DNA of 64,000 nt from Tridacna crocea (GCA_943736015.1 OX031061.1:15137290-15201289); one strand, 5' to 3'; shown: positions 45,912-57,413, numbered from the stretch's first letter. Numbers and translations are program-made. Notes: a model not told the origin generated them from the letters alone.

Positions 45912-47238
45912 ACATCACTGCAAATCAGTACACATACTGGCCCAAACATTGCTTTATCTATAAGGATTTAGCTATTTATACAAGTTACCTATGGGTCTGT
46001 TCGAAACAACCTTTTGATCGGCCAGCTTGAGTATCAGAATTTGTAGTTGTAAACATTTTAGGGTAGACATTGTTAATGAATAGTTTTTTTTTTTTCCTGT
46101 GAATACACTTAGGTGTACATGTAACTGTATCTTTCAGACTGAGAGACTACTGACTACTGAGGGAAACATTTTTTTATCAAATAAGCTTAGGTTTTATGTT
46201 ATATTACTTATTTATTCCTGTGGTAAGTGGGTTGATGAGAGACCGAGACAAATCACGGGGTCCTTTAATTGTCACTCAGAAGCTTGACTCACATACACGA
46301 GTGCACAGGGGTGTTGAGGAGAGCGACAGGTGTTCATTACTTTAATTTGCAAAACACTGAGAAATATAACTCCATCTCTTTGAACTGTGACTAGAGGCTT
46401 CGTTTAAATAGCTGGTTTTGATTTGTTTCAGTTGTACTTACCTCAAGTCTGTTTGTTTATGCAAAATGGGAATTTTTATTTCTGATCCGGTAATCTGGTC
46501 TAGATCCGAAACAACCCGGTGAATTTTGTCAACAACGTTTAACGACCCGGAAGTGCTCTACACTGGCGTGACATCGTCCCGCAAATAGTGAAAACAATAA
46601 TCAACGTTCGAGACTTGAACGAAAGCTATTAAGGGAATGTTTACGATCAAGATCTGTTGGAGAGAGAGGCAGTAGGATTTGGTAAAGATTTTAGACACCA
46701 ATGCTATGAAATTTCGTATGGAATAAAAGTCTCTTGTTATGATATGAAGCCATTTTTGCACTCGGTCATTTCGATACAGGTTATTTTCGCCCAAAGTTTG
46801 TTTGTCCGGGGTACGTTCGTTCTATTGTCAGATCTTTCGCACCAGGTATTGTATGGAAAGTGGATGATACATGTAGATGAAATGACTGAAAAGAGGAAAA
46901 AGTAGTTCTTAAAAATGTTGGAGATATAAGTTTTGGCTGTCCTTGTAATTTTGGCTGGCAAAAACATCTTTACAAGGCTGTCTAGGGCCATAGCATCTGC
47001 ATCAAATATCTAAGAATCTCTGTTTGTTAGTAGTCTGGGTATGATTGTAAAACTTAGTTTTTCTACACAAAAATTATATGCTTGCATGAGCATCATGTAG
47101 TACAGATAACTGTCCCCAAAGGCGATACTTTTTGACTGGTCGCCTTTGGGTACAGAGACAAGACAAAATCAGTTGACAGCTCCACATAGATTTTGTGTGC
47201 ATTACTGTGTAATGACCATTATTTGAGTCAGAAAATTG
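45912..47238. other. No gene seen
   Basis: Frames at 46099-46287 and 46558-46991 lack recognisable motifs. Confidence 0.4.
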
Positions 47239-47614
47239 CAAAGGTGACAACCTGTGTCATAGTAAATATATTTGTCCTTTTTGTGAAATCAAAATGCCTT
47301 GTAACAATGATGTAGCTCTAACCACTTCAACACAATCATTCTTAACGGCATTGTATACGACATCTATCTTTAAATTGTGTATGTGTCACCGGCTTCAAAA
47401 ATTGTGCGGAGGAAATTGCAAAATCAATGAAACTAATAACAAACTATTATGTATACTAACGAAGAAAGTTGTCGGATACCATCTGCACTGCTTTGTTTGG
47501 ACAGATCTTCAATAACAATAATGTACAAGCTGAAAAACTTACCTTTTTAAAATGAAAATGGCAGATTTAAAATGTCTCTGATGACGTATGCTATGATGTA
47601 GGTTGTTACGCTTG
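47239..47614 (+). mobile_element. CAAGGGT-ended MITE, copy 2 (376 bp, internally deleted)
   Basis: The ends are CAAAGGTGACAACC and GGTTGTTACGCTTG. AATTG flanks both sides (47234-47238 and 47615-47619). The centre matches 43290-43620; about 120 bp near the left end are missing. Confidence 0.85.
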
Positions 47615-47789
47615 AATTGCCTTGGTCACACATATCAATCCTGATGACATGGAAAAGAGGGGAGATAGCTGGTTTTTTGCAGAAAAACAAGTGGACAATT
47701 ACTTTGAGGTGGTATGGTGAACAATAAATGTCAAATTTTGAAAAAAATCACATCATTGAGACTAGTTGATCATCATTTTATCTCTGATT

Positions 47790-48240
47790 TTTAGTTCCAG
47801 TGGCGGAAGGCCAGCAGGATTATGTAGTAGCCCTGTATTCGTCATACGTCCATCAGTCTGTCCTTGTGTGCATGGGTTAAACTTTTATTTCAAACCTTTT
47901 CTTCTCTGAAACTACCAGTACCCATCCAAATTTGATGAAACTTCACAGAAATAACCCTGCCATGGTCCTCTTCAGAATTTCTTAAGAATTTGATTCCTTC
48001 AAAAACTCTGGTTGCCATGACAACAAAGTTGAAAATAATTAACATTTTTAAAAATCCTCTTCTTTGAAACCACAAGGCCCTGGGCCTTTGACAAGTTTTT
48101 TTCATATTATAGGCCTAGGGTCAAAATTGGCTCTATTCCAGGGATCACAAGTTTAAAATGGGCTTCCATATGTAGTACTTAACTTCAATTTAAACATTAA
48201 TCAAGGGAAGTAACTTGTCACAAATGATACAGTTTGTTAC
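47790..48240 (+). repeat. Dispersed repeat of the molluscan type, single decayed copy
   Basis: It contains CAAATTTGATGAAACTTCACAGA, TGGTTGCCATGACAAC and GGGATCACAAGTTTAAA, related to the array at 1-318. No coding sequence was seen. Confidence 0.5.
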
Positions 48241-48498
48241 TATTTACCCCCCTTGATTATTAAATTGCAGTGATACATGATTGGTGCCAGATATTTAAGT
48301 TTTTTGATAGAAAATATTCTGTTTTCAGAGAGAGTGATTCATTTTGATGTGAATAGTTATGCTCCCATGAGTGGAATATTAGATTCATAGTAAGGTTTGA
48401 ACCGTTTCTATCATTCAGGTTTTTTTTCTGGAACTTTACCTTTTATGCCAATGAATAAACTTGCTTTTATTACCAGAGAGTGTTCCTTGTTTTCAAAT

Positions 48499-48549
48499 GT
48501 CCTCTTTTTCAGGGTCATGAACACCTCAATCTGTGTGGTAAAGGGTTAA
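48499..48549 (-). mobile_element. Hairpin MITE, right-end fragment
   Basis: TCCTCTTTTTCAGGGTCATG ... CTGTGTGGTAAAGGGTTAA, about 480 bp upstream of the zinc-finger start codon. Confidence 0.65.
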
Positions 48550-49034
48550 AAAGCCTCTTGTGAAATTACTCTTAGTTGTCAATACTGTACTTTGTATCCA
48601 GCAGTGTTCAGTTTTCTGATAGTTTGCCACATTCTTAAAGGAGTTCAAATATTTAAATTAAATGTTTTATATAACATATCTATGTCACTGTGTCCATGGT
48701 GAGTAATAAACTTTCTTAACACATGATAACTTGGTAAATATCTTGTAAAGTCATAAGAATAATGAAGGTCTGCAAATGTATCATGGAAAGGGATGAAATG
48801 TTAAGTCAGTGACAAATTAATTGATTGTATAATGGTATTTAATGCTATTTTCAACATTAATTTTATTATACTGTGGCAGCCAGTGCAATCATGGAAACCA
48901 TGGTTAGTGGTAGGAGAGGAGTAAATTCTGTTCTGTTTTGTTCATGTTTAAACAGATGCATAGTACAGCTAGATTATCTTGACATACAAGTTACTATCAC
49001 TTCTTGAACCTTGATTTGTTTCAGGTGAGGTGCA

Positions 49035-51027
49035 ATGTTTGTTGTCAAAACTTCAAAAGGTTTAAGTGAAGGTGCGCCAAATGTGTCGATACAGATTCAA
49101 CAATATGAGGAAGATACAGGAAAATATGGCTTAAAAGACATGAATACAGCTCTACAGAGAAGTGACTTAGAGTCACCATCAGTCTCTAACACTGGTAGTA
49201 GTGGTGACATAGTGCTTCAAAGTCCAAGCACCTGTGAAGCCATTGTACAAGATATTGTTACAGTAAGTGAAAGCAGTGAGACCTATCTTACAAGCACTGA
49301 AGCGGATACTTCAGCAAAGATTTTCCATGTCATCAAAAGACCTCTTACTTCTGTGAATCAAAATCAAGAGGAACCATATGTGTCAAATGAAGTGGTAGTA
49401 TGTAACACTTCATCTACTGAAGATGTACATGCCATTCAGCGATTGTTGTCATACAATATGGAAAAGTCAGGCCCCCACGATGAGTCACAAAGTACTGTAG
49501 TAAATATAACAGAAATACCAGAAATGTATGTTGATAATATTTTAGTAATTGATGCTGATCAGGTTCAAAAGAATTTGGATGGAAGTACAATTATAAACAA
49601 TTTTAAAGTTGACCCCAGTTCACCTATGGAAGGAATATATCAGAATGTACTTAGTTCAGAAGTGGACAGAGTTCAGCAAGTAAAGAAACAACACATATCC
49701 TCACAGCCTCAATGCTTGAAAAAATTTACAGCAGAAGACCTTAAAGCAATAGGGACAACAAAAGAAGACATTATGAAGCCTTGCTATGGTAGGAATAAAA
49801 GCAAGAAAGTAACAAAGAAAGAAGTTTCCAATGATTTACAAGAAAAACCAGCTGAAATGCTTGATACAGGGAATGTGTCTGACACATCAAAGTTGGAGGA
49901 AACAAGTAAATGTAATGAAATGGCTGATGAAACTGCAACAAAGAAGGACATTATATCAGATGCTGACGCAGAAAAAGTAGAGAAAGATGCTGATGACAGT
50001 GGAAGTTTTGCAACTCCTAATGAAAGTTGCAGTGAAGAATTGGGAAATGAAAGTATTGTTAAATCTTCGACTGCTAAACTTGGCAGCAGAAAAAGGAAAA
50101 TAAAAGATGATGGAGATGATAATGAATTCAGGAATAGACAGACAGAAAAAACAGCAAAACAGGAGAAAATTTCTGTCACATCTGAAGATGAAGGAGGACT
50201 GGGATCTGTAAATGAGGAAGACTCTAAAACTGTTGAAACCACTGACATTGATGATCAAACAATCAGTGAGCCCTGTGAAATAGATAATGACATTAAGCAA
50301 TGGCAGGATATTTATAAATGTACACATACTGCTGACAAATGTGTTATTGAAATAGCTCCAATTGTAAGCAACATTATCAAAGATAAACAATGTGTGATTG
50401 AAGTACAGGTTGAAGACATTTTACAGGTCAAACAATTTTCGAAAAAAGAGTCTGTGGGTGGACTAACTAGATATTGTCTTCTTGTTTCAAATCCAAATGA
50501 TACTTCTGATATGTCTGAAGTAGGACCACGCTCATCCAAACAAGTCAAAGAAGTTGAGAAAAGATTTAATCTGAGAAAAAGAAAGAAAACCAAATCAAAC
50601 TATAATGCACAGCCAGTTAGGCAATCAGCGAGAAAATGTCAGAAAACAACAAAACAAACTGTCAAAAATGAAAATACAGCAGAATCAGGTCGCAGGGAGA
50701 GACAAAGTGAAGATGATTGGATGAGCAAAAAGGAAGTTGGTCCAGCTGATGAAATTGACAATAAAAATGTTGAAAATACAGTAGAAAATGAAAGTCAGCA
50801 TAGTGAAATTGGAACATCTAAAAGTGCAAAGAGTACTGTAGAGTCTGGTAATGAAGAAAACTTGCCAAGAGGTTCTACTTTAAAAACTGATGATAAACCC
50901 AAGTCTACTGGAAAAAAGAAAGCATCAGGAACATCAAAAACGAACAAGAAAAAAGGAAAACAAGAGGCAAGGAAAGCTAAAAGATCTAAAGCAGCTCAAA
51001 ATTATCATACTAGAATTACTGAAGAAG
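49035..51027 (+). CDS. C2H2 zinc-finger gene, coding exon 1 (N-terminal charged region)
   Basis: This exon encodes residues 1-664 of a predicted 1199-residue zinc-finger protein. The start ATG at 49035 is supported by an acceptor-like TTTGTTTCAG ending at 49024, followed by an in-frame TGA at 49026-49028, so upstream sequence would be 5' UTR. The exon ends at GAAGAAG|GTAAAT (donor GT at 51028) in phase 1. Read-through of the donor would stop at 51074. The encoded region has no recognisable fold. It is rich in Ser, Glu, Asp and Lys, probably disordered, with several acidic stretches and a Lys/Arg-rich segment near residues 635-660 that resembles a nuclear localisation signal. A role as a nuclear DNA-binding regulator is inferred from the fingers in exons 2-3. 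I cannot name an orthologue. The fit of all three exons in one frame makes the gene model strong. Confidence 0.85.
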
Positions 51028-51060
51028 GTAAATTTATTTTAGCAGTGCTCTGGCAGATGG

Positions 51061-51124
51061 GGTTTCCCGAATGACAAAAATTTAGACTGATCCAAATTCA
51101 AAGGATTTGCAGACGAAAAATTAA
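51061..51124 (-). mobile_element. Hairpin MITE, left-end fragment in zinc-finger intron 1
   Basis: CGAATGACAAAAATTTAGACTG ... TTTGCAGACGAAAAATTAA, about 34 bp after the exon 1 donor. It shares the TTAA at 51121 with the next copy. Confidence 0.65.
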
Positions 51125-51344
51125 CCCTGTACCACACAATCCCAACTTTTAATCACCCTGTGAAAGAAGCCCTTTGAAAACATTGTGGGAAAGTAAGGAA
51201 ATGCTGGTATCCAGCATTTTCTCCTTTTTCCACAATTTTTAAAAACTTCCCGAAACAAAGTTCAATTTTTCAGTCACTTTTATCATCTGTAAAGGCTTTC
51301 AATTTTGACCCAATCTAGAATTTTGTCATTTGGTAAAGAGTTAA
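51121..51344 (+). mobile_element. Hairpin MITE in zinc-finger intron 1
   Basis: TTAACCCTGTACCACACAATCCC to CATTTGGTAAAGAGTTAA. The palindrome is imperfect (CTGGTATCCAG, left arm GGGAAAGTAAGG). Confidence 0.82.
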
Positions 51345-51504
51345 AAGAAAATGGATTGATGAGTATTGTTTTGGATTGGCTAGAAAACAATGTGGGAAAG
51401 GAGAAAATGCTGGCTACCAGCATTTTCTCCTTTTCCCACTATGCTTTCAAAAGCTTGTTTTTCTCAGGGTTGTTAAAAGTCGTGATTGTGTGGTAAAGGT
51501 TTAA
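51341..51504 (-). mobile_element. Hairpin MITE, left part lost, zinc-finger intron 1
   Basis: It shares TTAA with the previous copy. The palindrome centre is CTGGCTACCAG. The right end is GATTGTGTGGTAAAGGTTTAA. Confidence 0.75.
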
Positions 51505-51697
51505 CGCATCTCCAGGGGAGAGCACACCAAGCAAGTCATCTCATATTCTGGGCTCCATGAAGTCTATTTTGTCAAGTAACCAACTTCATGAAGTTGAATG
51601 GTCCTTTGACATGCAGAAAAATTGCAAATAGCAACATTTTCAACCTCATGTCAGTCTGCAGAGGCTGACATAGGTCTATACTTTTTGGAGATGCATT

Positions 51698-51963
51698 AGC
51701 TCTTTACCAAACAACAAATATTCAGGCTGGTCCAAATTCAAAGCATTTGCAAATGACAAAATAAACATTGATCAAAAAAAGAAAATTGATTTGGGAAGGG
51801 TAGAAAACATTGCAGGAAAAGGAGAAAATGCTGGTGATCAGCATTTTGTCCTATTCCAACAATGTTTTCGAACAGCTTTTTCTTCAAAGGTGTCAAAACT
51901 TTTTCACCGGCGAGTGGTTTAATTCAGCCAAGCTAGTAAGTTTGTCATGTAGCAAAGAGTTAA
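51698..51963 (-). mobile_element. Hairpin MITE, diverged, zinc-finger intron 1
   Basis: TTAGCTCTTTACCAAACAAC, palindrome centre CTGGTGATCAG, right end GTAGCAAAGAGTTAA after extra sequence. A further right-end fragment follows at 51964-52037. Confidence 0.68.
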
Positions 51964-52141
51964 TTCAATTTTGTTATTTACATTACAACTGCTTTAGATT
52001 TGGTCATGTCCAAAATATTGTCACTTTGTAAATAGTTAAGTTTGTATTTTCTACTCTTCTTGTATTGAAATTACATGTGTTTATGTAACTTACACTACAT
52101 CTGTACAAAATGAAAGGTCAGTTTTCAGATACATGCATTGC

Positions 52142-52370
52142 TTAACTCTTCACCACACAATCCCTACTTTTGACGCCCATGAGAAAGAAGACTTTTGAAA
52201 ACACTGTGGGAAAAGGAGAAAATGCTGGTAACCAGCATTTTCTCCTTTTCCCACAGTGTTTTCTACCCTTCCCAGAAAAAAATTCAAATTTTCAGTCACC
52301 TTTATTTTATCGTCTGCAAATGCTCTCAATTTGGACCAGTCTAAAATTTTCTCGTGTGGTAAAGAGTTAA
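52142..52370 (+). mobile_element. Hairpin MITE, near-consensus, zinc-finger intron 1
   Basis: TTAACTCTTCACCACACAATCC to GTGTGGTAAAGAGTTAA. The palindrome at about 52197-52262 is perfect, CACTGTGGG/CCCACAGTG type. Confidence 0.9.
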
Positions 52371-52594
52371 CTCTTTACCAAAGGACAAATTTTTAGACTG
52401 GTCCTAATTGAAAGCACTTGCAGACTTCACAATAAACAGAACTCAAAAATTGAAATTTGTTTCCAGCAGGGTAGAAAACATTGTTGGAAAAGGAGAAAAT
52501 GCTGGTTACCAGCATTTTCTTCTTTTCCCACATTGTTTTCCAAAGGCTTCTATGGCAGGGTCGTAAAAGCCAGGGATTGTTTGGTAAAGGGTTA
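52367..52594 (-). mobile_element. Hairpin MITE in tail-to-tail pair, zinc-finger intron 1
   Basis: It shares TTAA at 52367-52370 with the previous copy in the opposite orientation. The palindrome has two mismatches. The right end is TTTGGTAAAGGGTTA. Confidence 0.85.
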
Positions 52595-52803
52595 TTTGAT
52601 GTAATCCAATGTGTTAACAAGGTCTGCTTCTGATTAAGACTGAAATTTTGAAATTCTGCTTTATATTTTGTAAAAAATTTCTAGATAAAGTAGGGTTTAA
52701 AAATACTGAAAAAGAAAAGGAGTGTTTTTGCTGAGAAATCAATGTCTGTCCAGCACTGTCAGCTCTTTGATTCTTATGTCAGCTTTTAGAAGAGATAATG
52801 TTT

Positions 52804-52990
52804 CAGAGCTCCAGGTAGAGGGAGTGATTTTGATTTCAAAACAGAAAGTATTGATAATTCTCCACTAAACCATAATGTTTTGGTACTCATTAGAATTGCT
52901 CATCGAGACAATTCTATTGAGTACCCACAGCATAGGGTTTAGAAAAGAAATAATGGATTTAGAATACATCACTCCCAGTTAGCTGGGGCT
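52804..52990 (+). mobile_element. GAGCTCC-ended palindromic MITE in zinc-finger intron 1
   Basis: It begins CAGAGCTCCAGGTAGAGGGAG. The palindrome at about 52866-52935 (GGTACTCATTAGAATTG ... ATTGAGTACCC) has several mismatches. The right end is decayed. Confidence 0.65.
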
Positions 52991-53382
52991 TTGATATTTA
53001 GAATTACTGTTTTTAGTACTTTCATTGATGAATGGTAGTGTAACAAAATGATAAGAACATAATTTACTATGCCTATTGAATATTTACATTAATTTAGTGT
53101 TCCTCAGAATTCATGACATGAGTAGAAATTGAAAGCTAATTTGGAAAATATTAATTCTAACATGACTCGCGATTTCAGCTCTATAAATACAGTGCAAGGA
53201 AAGCGTGGTAAAATCTGCGACAATCCTTGTAGAGTGATGTCATTCTGTATCGAGTGACGTCATTCAATGAGTGAGTTATTCAATGGAACATAATCTTCAT
53301 CCGCATTTTTACTCTAAGTTTGAACTCGTTTTCCTTTCATTAATAATTCGCCATGTTAGAATCGAAATGATCTTCTGTTTAT

Positions 53383-53495
53383 TGTTCAATAAACCATGTT
53401 GTGAGTTATGATGCGCAATGAATAAATCACTCAGGATATGGCCTTCGTAGATTATTTATTGTGCCTCATAACTCACAACTGTGATTTATTGAACG
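53383..53495. repeat. Short inverted repeat (about 45-bp arms), zinc-finger intron 1
   Basis: GTTCAATAAACCATGTTGTG is the start of the left arm and CACAACTGTGATTTATTGAAC the end of the right, both around GAGTTATGA. It is probably a further small MITE; no clear target duplication was found. Confidence 0.6.
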
Positions 53496-53585
53496 ATAAA
53501 CCAGGATAGAAAGAAGATTATTTCTTATTTAACAATACATTTATTCTCCATTTCACTGTAAGCTACCCTTTATATCTATTTATAG

Positions 53586-53798
53586 GACAGAAGGTTTTTA
53601 GCTGTAAATTTTGTGCTTATTCTACGAAGGCAAGTCGGGATATAGCCATCCATTACTATCAGCACACAGACGAGCGTCCATTCCAGTGTGAGATTTGTGG
53701 ACAGGCGTTTAAAGGACCATCCAATCTAGCGAACCATAAGAAACTACATTCGTCAGAAATGTATTACAGTTGTCAGCTGTGTGAGAAACAGTTTAAAG
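53586..53798 (+). CDS. C2H2 zinc-finger gene, coding exon 2 (fingers 1, 2 and start of 3)
   Basis: This 213-nt exon lies between a pyrimidine-rich acceptor (TTTATAG|GACAG) and the donor TTTAAAG|GTATTA, phase 1 on both sides. Joined to exon 1, the split codon becomes GGA (Gly665). It encodes two complete C2H2 fingers: C671/C674/H687/H691 and C699/C702/H715/H719. Both have C-x2-C-x12-H-x3-H spacing, and the linker TDERP resembles the classic TGEKP. It also encodes the cysteines (C727, C730) of finger 3, whose histidines are in exon 3. It is too short for a simple ORF scan and is recognised from the motif plus matching splice phases. Intron 1 (51028-53585) is filled largely with MITEs. Confidence 0.88.
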
Positions 53799-54087
53799 GT
53801 ATTACCGTAAATTCTTATTTATGCAATGCTCAGTGAAAAGGGGTCTAATTCATTTGCCCAGGCTGACCTGGGCCGAAACCTTTTTTTTTTTTTTTTGTCT
53901 CTTTTCTTCAATCAAAAGACCAGTTTACTTCATGATTTTCTTGATGTACAAAATGGGTTTAGGGATGTATTAGAATGTGACAACTTGTGCGATGCATTAA
54001 GTCCCCTTTTGCCAGAGCATGGCTCATATGTATACATGTACTTTTATTACTACTTGATCAAGCTGATGAGATAAAAACAATAATCAT

Positions 54088-54273
54088 AGCTCCAGATAAG
54101 GATGAGTGATGGTGTTCTAAATCCATTATTTCTCTTAAAAAACCTATGTTGTGGGTACTCATTAGAATTGTCCCATTGAGACAATTCTAATGAGTACCCA
54201 CAACATAGGGTTTAAGGGAGAGTTATTGATATTTTCAATTTCGAAATCAAGTTCACTCCCTCTATGTGGAGCT
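54088..54273 (-). mobile_element. GAGCTCC-ended palindromic MITE in zinc-finger intron 2
   Basis: The ends are AGCTCCAGATA and CTCTATGTGGAGCT. The 67-bp palindrome at 54143-54209 (CCTATGTTGTGGGTACTC ... GAGTACCCACAACATAGG) has one mismatch near its centre. Confidence 0.8.
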
Positions 54274-54569
54274 CTGCAATAATAAGAAGTTACAGTGGAA
54301 CATATTTGTGACCTGTCATGGAAAAATGGACAATCTGTGAACTCTGTACATCAGTTAGATGAAAACAGGACAAACAAAGTGCAGGTCCATTTTAGTTGAT
54401 AGTTCAAAAATGATTGTATAGTAAGGTAGAATGGCCACTTCTCGTACAAGAAATAACATAAAAGCGAAACGTATTGACCCTGGTCAGACTGCAAGGATTG
54501 CGCTATCTGACCACGATCGACATTTCGCATTTACCAGATGGTCCCTCTTTGCATGATGGGTCACATTTA

Positions 54570-54797
54570 CATCCTTTTACCAGACAATCCCTGGTTTTTA
54601 CGACCCCAAGATAGAGGCCTTCTGAAAACATTGTGGGAAAAGGAGGAAATGCTGGTAACCAGCATTTTCTCCTTTTCCCACAATGTTTTCTACCCTGTGG
54701 GAAACAAATTTCAATTTTTGAGTTCTGTTTATTTTATCATCTGCAAGTGCTTTCAATTTTGACCGCTCTAAAATTTTGTTGTTTGGTAAGGGGTTAA
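54570..54797 (+). mobile_element. Hairpin MITE, subfamily C, zinc-finger intron 2
   Basis: CATCCTTTTACCAGACAATCCC (TTAA lost) to GTTTGGTAAGGGGTTAA. The palindrome has one mismatch (GGAGGAAATGC). Confidence 0.85.
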
Positions 54798-55022
54798 CCC
54801 TTTACTCCATAGATACTCATTTCTACGCATTGCCTGTAGCAGCCTTTGGAAAGCATTGTGGCAAAAGGTGAAATTGTTCGTGACGAGCAATTTCACCTTT
54901 TGTCACAATTTTTTCTATGCTATCAAAAGCTGTCATATACACATAAGAAATGGCATCATCCTTGCTGTTATTTAGGGTCAATTAGAGATACAATAGAAAT
55001 GCCTTATGTGGTAAAAGGTTAA
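54794..55022 (+). mobile_element. Hairpin MITE, subfamily B2, zinc-finger intron 2
   Basis: It shares TTAA at 54794-54797 with the previous copy. The palindrome GCAAAAGGTGAAATTG matches the B2 copy at 30091, with a few new mismatches (GTTCGTGACGAGC). Confidence 0.85.
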
Positions 55023-55256
55023 AAGAGGTTCATATATTTTCTTCCATATGAACTTTGCTCTGTGATATGGGTTGTAACCTTTTGGTATTTGTAAACTTTC
55101 TGCATTTCCAATTATCCTTCTACCTCATGATTCAGTCCATTGCTGGACAAAGAAGGATTTCAGAAGGATCCATAATTATGTAATTATCTGCTTGGGATTA
55201 TGCACCACCCATATACTTTGAACATGCTTTTTGCAGAGCTCTTTAGTATATATATT

Positions 55257-55484
55257 TTAACTTTTTTCCAAACAATCCCTGGTTTTTATGGGTCAGGAAT
55301 AGAAGCCTTTTGAAAACATTGTGGGAAAAGGAGAAAATGCTGGTAACCAGCATTTCTCCTTTTCCTACAATGTTTTCTACCCTATCATATAGAAAAATTA
55401 TCTTTTTAGCAACTGTTAATTTGTCATCTGCAAAATGCTTTCAATCGGGTCTGGCCCAAAATTTGCCATTTGGGAAAGATTTAA
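55257..55484 (+). mobile_element. Hairpin MITE, subfamily C, zinc-finger intron 2
   Basis: TTAACTTTTTTCCAAACAATCCC to CCATTTGGGAAAGATTTAA, about 190 bp upstream of the exon 3 acceptor. Confidence 0.85.
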
Positions 55485-55674
55485 AAGTTGGCATGAGGAA
55501 AAACTGCTCAAATTTGAGTTCTTTATATCGCCCAGTGTCCCCCTTTTTGGCAATGTTTTCCCCAAAATCTTGAAGTGAATTGAACAGGTGCACTGGTTGT
55601 CGTGATATAACTGAAATAACATTTAAAAAGGTATTAAATGCCATACAATAAAATAGGTTTTCTTTCTTCTTCAG

Positions 55675-57068
55675 ATCGAGGTAACTATAAACAACATATG
55701 AGGCGACATATCGGTGACAAGAAGCACGTTTGTAAACATTGTGAAATGTCATTTGTCACGACCTCTGACCTCAAGAAGCACCAAAGAGTTCACACAGGTG
55801 AAAAACCTTACAAATGTGATTTGTGCATCAAGCGATTTGGGGACAAAAGCAGCCTCTTACGACATAAAAATCTGCACACTCCGAGGTACAGATTTGAATG
55901 TGAAGTCTGTGGTAAAAGTTTCAGCAGGAGGGATCTGTGTATTACTCATGTCAAGAATGTCCATAAAATTGAAAATGATTTGCCAATTAACAAAATATTT
56001 GTTGATGAGGAGGTATCAAGAAGCTATTCTGAAAGTGAAATCATAACAAAACTAGTACAGGATTATAACAGTACAACAAATGAATATGAGGATGTAGTCC
56101 CAAAAAATATGACTGAAAAAGTAGCTCCAAAAATAGTCAAAGCTAATATAGTTAAAAAGTATTCCAATGAAGACATGACTGATTTACATGTAGATGAATC
56201 TTCAAATGCAGAATATGTCTTTGAAAGTGTCGGTGAAAATGTTATACATGAAAATAGCAGTACCAAACAGGTTGGTCAAGAAACCACTACAAAACATGTA
56301 GATCTGGAAATCAACAAAAAATTGGAGGAAGTAAGCCCACAACATACAAGTGAAAATTTAGCACATGCTGTAAAGGATTATGATTTCCACCAAAAAACAA
56401 ACTCAAAACTGAAAAGTAGGGTAATGAATACAAATTCTTCAAATAAAAGCGGCAACTCAAAAACTGCCAGAGAAGGTATACAGGCTAAAGATCAAAGCCT
56501 TAGCATAGAACCTGTTAGTACGGCGATTGGCACAAAAAGTGTAAGTCAAGCAGTCTGCCAAACACCTGTTTTTCAAGGAAGCTGCACATCTTCTGCTCAA
56601 GGAGTTATTAATAAATCTACTAACTCTAGTTCTAATTCATTTGTGCAACAAGCAAGTTTAAAAACTGTAAGAACAGGAAACAGTATAGCGTCAGTTAGTC
56701 AAGGAACCAGTAGCAGTGCAGTCCACAGTGACAGAAAAAATCAAACATCTGCTGATCAAAAAATCTCGTCAGATGTTGTCCGTGAAAGTCAGGGAATCAA
56801 ATCAAATGCTGTAAAACCAGGAATAAATACCAAACTCCCTAGTCAAAAACGTGGTTATGAGTCTGTTGGAACACAACATGCATCCCCAGGAACTGGAACT
56901 GGTGCAAAACCCTTTAGATCTATCGGTCAAGAATTGAGAGAAAAATATGGTTTTCAAGTTTTGCCTCAACAAAGTGCCCAATCTGCACAAAATTATGGGT
57001 TCACATCAACTTCAACTCCAAGTAGCCATTATCAAAATGCAGCACATGAGAAGAGAAATATGCATTAA
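55675..57068 (+). CDS. C2H2 zinc-finger gene, coding exon 3 (fingers 3-6, C-terminal tail, stop)
   Basis: The acceptor is CTTCTTCAG|ATCGAGG. The split codon with exon 2 gives GAT (Asp736) and completes finger 3 (H743, H747). Fingers 4 (C755/C758/H771/H775), 5 (C783/C786/H799/H803) and 6 (C811/C814/H827/H832, with x4 between histidines) follow, and a canonical TGEKP linker separates 4 and 5. Residues 833-1199 form a low-complexity Ser/Thr/Asn/Gln/Lys-rich tail without a recognised domain. The stop TAA (57066-57068) is the last three bases of a TTAA that starts a hairpin MITE, so the 3' UTR begins inside a transposon. The original stop may have been elsewhere. Six clustered fingers suggest sequence-specific DNA binding in the nucleus; target and pathway are unknown. 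Confidence 0.88.
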
Positions 57069-57293
57069 TCCTTTACCATACAATCCTGACTTTTAACGAC
57101 CTTGAGAAAGAAGGCTTTGGAAAACATTGTGGGAAAAGGAGAAAATGCTGGTAACCAGCATTTTCTCCTTTTCCCACAATGTTTTCTACCCTTACCAAAC
57201 CAAATTTCATTGTTTTAGTCACATTTATTTTGTTGTCTGCAAATGCTTTCAATTTGGACCAGTCTAAAATTTCCTCATGTGGTAAAGAGTTTA
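57065..57293 (+). mobile_element. Hairpin MITE at the zinc-finger stop codon
   Basis: TTAATCCTTTACCATACAATCC starts at 57065; the TAA at 57066-57068 is the gene's stop. The palindrome at about 57121-57186 is perfect. The right end is GTGGTAAAGAGTTTA. Confidence 0.9.
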
Positions 57294-57413
57294 GCTTACA
57301 ATCCCACAAATGTAGAGGGAGGACATGGTTTCATGCAGAAAATTATGGTGGATGGGACTTTGGAGAAGGAACTAGTTATAGATGAACAGATGTAAAAGCT
57401 CTGCAGAATTCAT

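Noticed and set aside
49784-50593. Long minus-strand frames within zinc-finger exon 1
   Set aside because: Antisense shadows of an A-rich coding exon; composition is Ser/Phe-rich with no motif.
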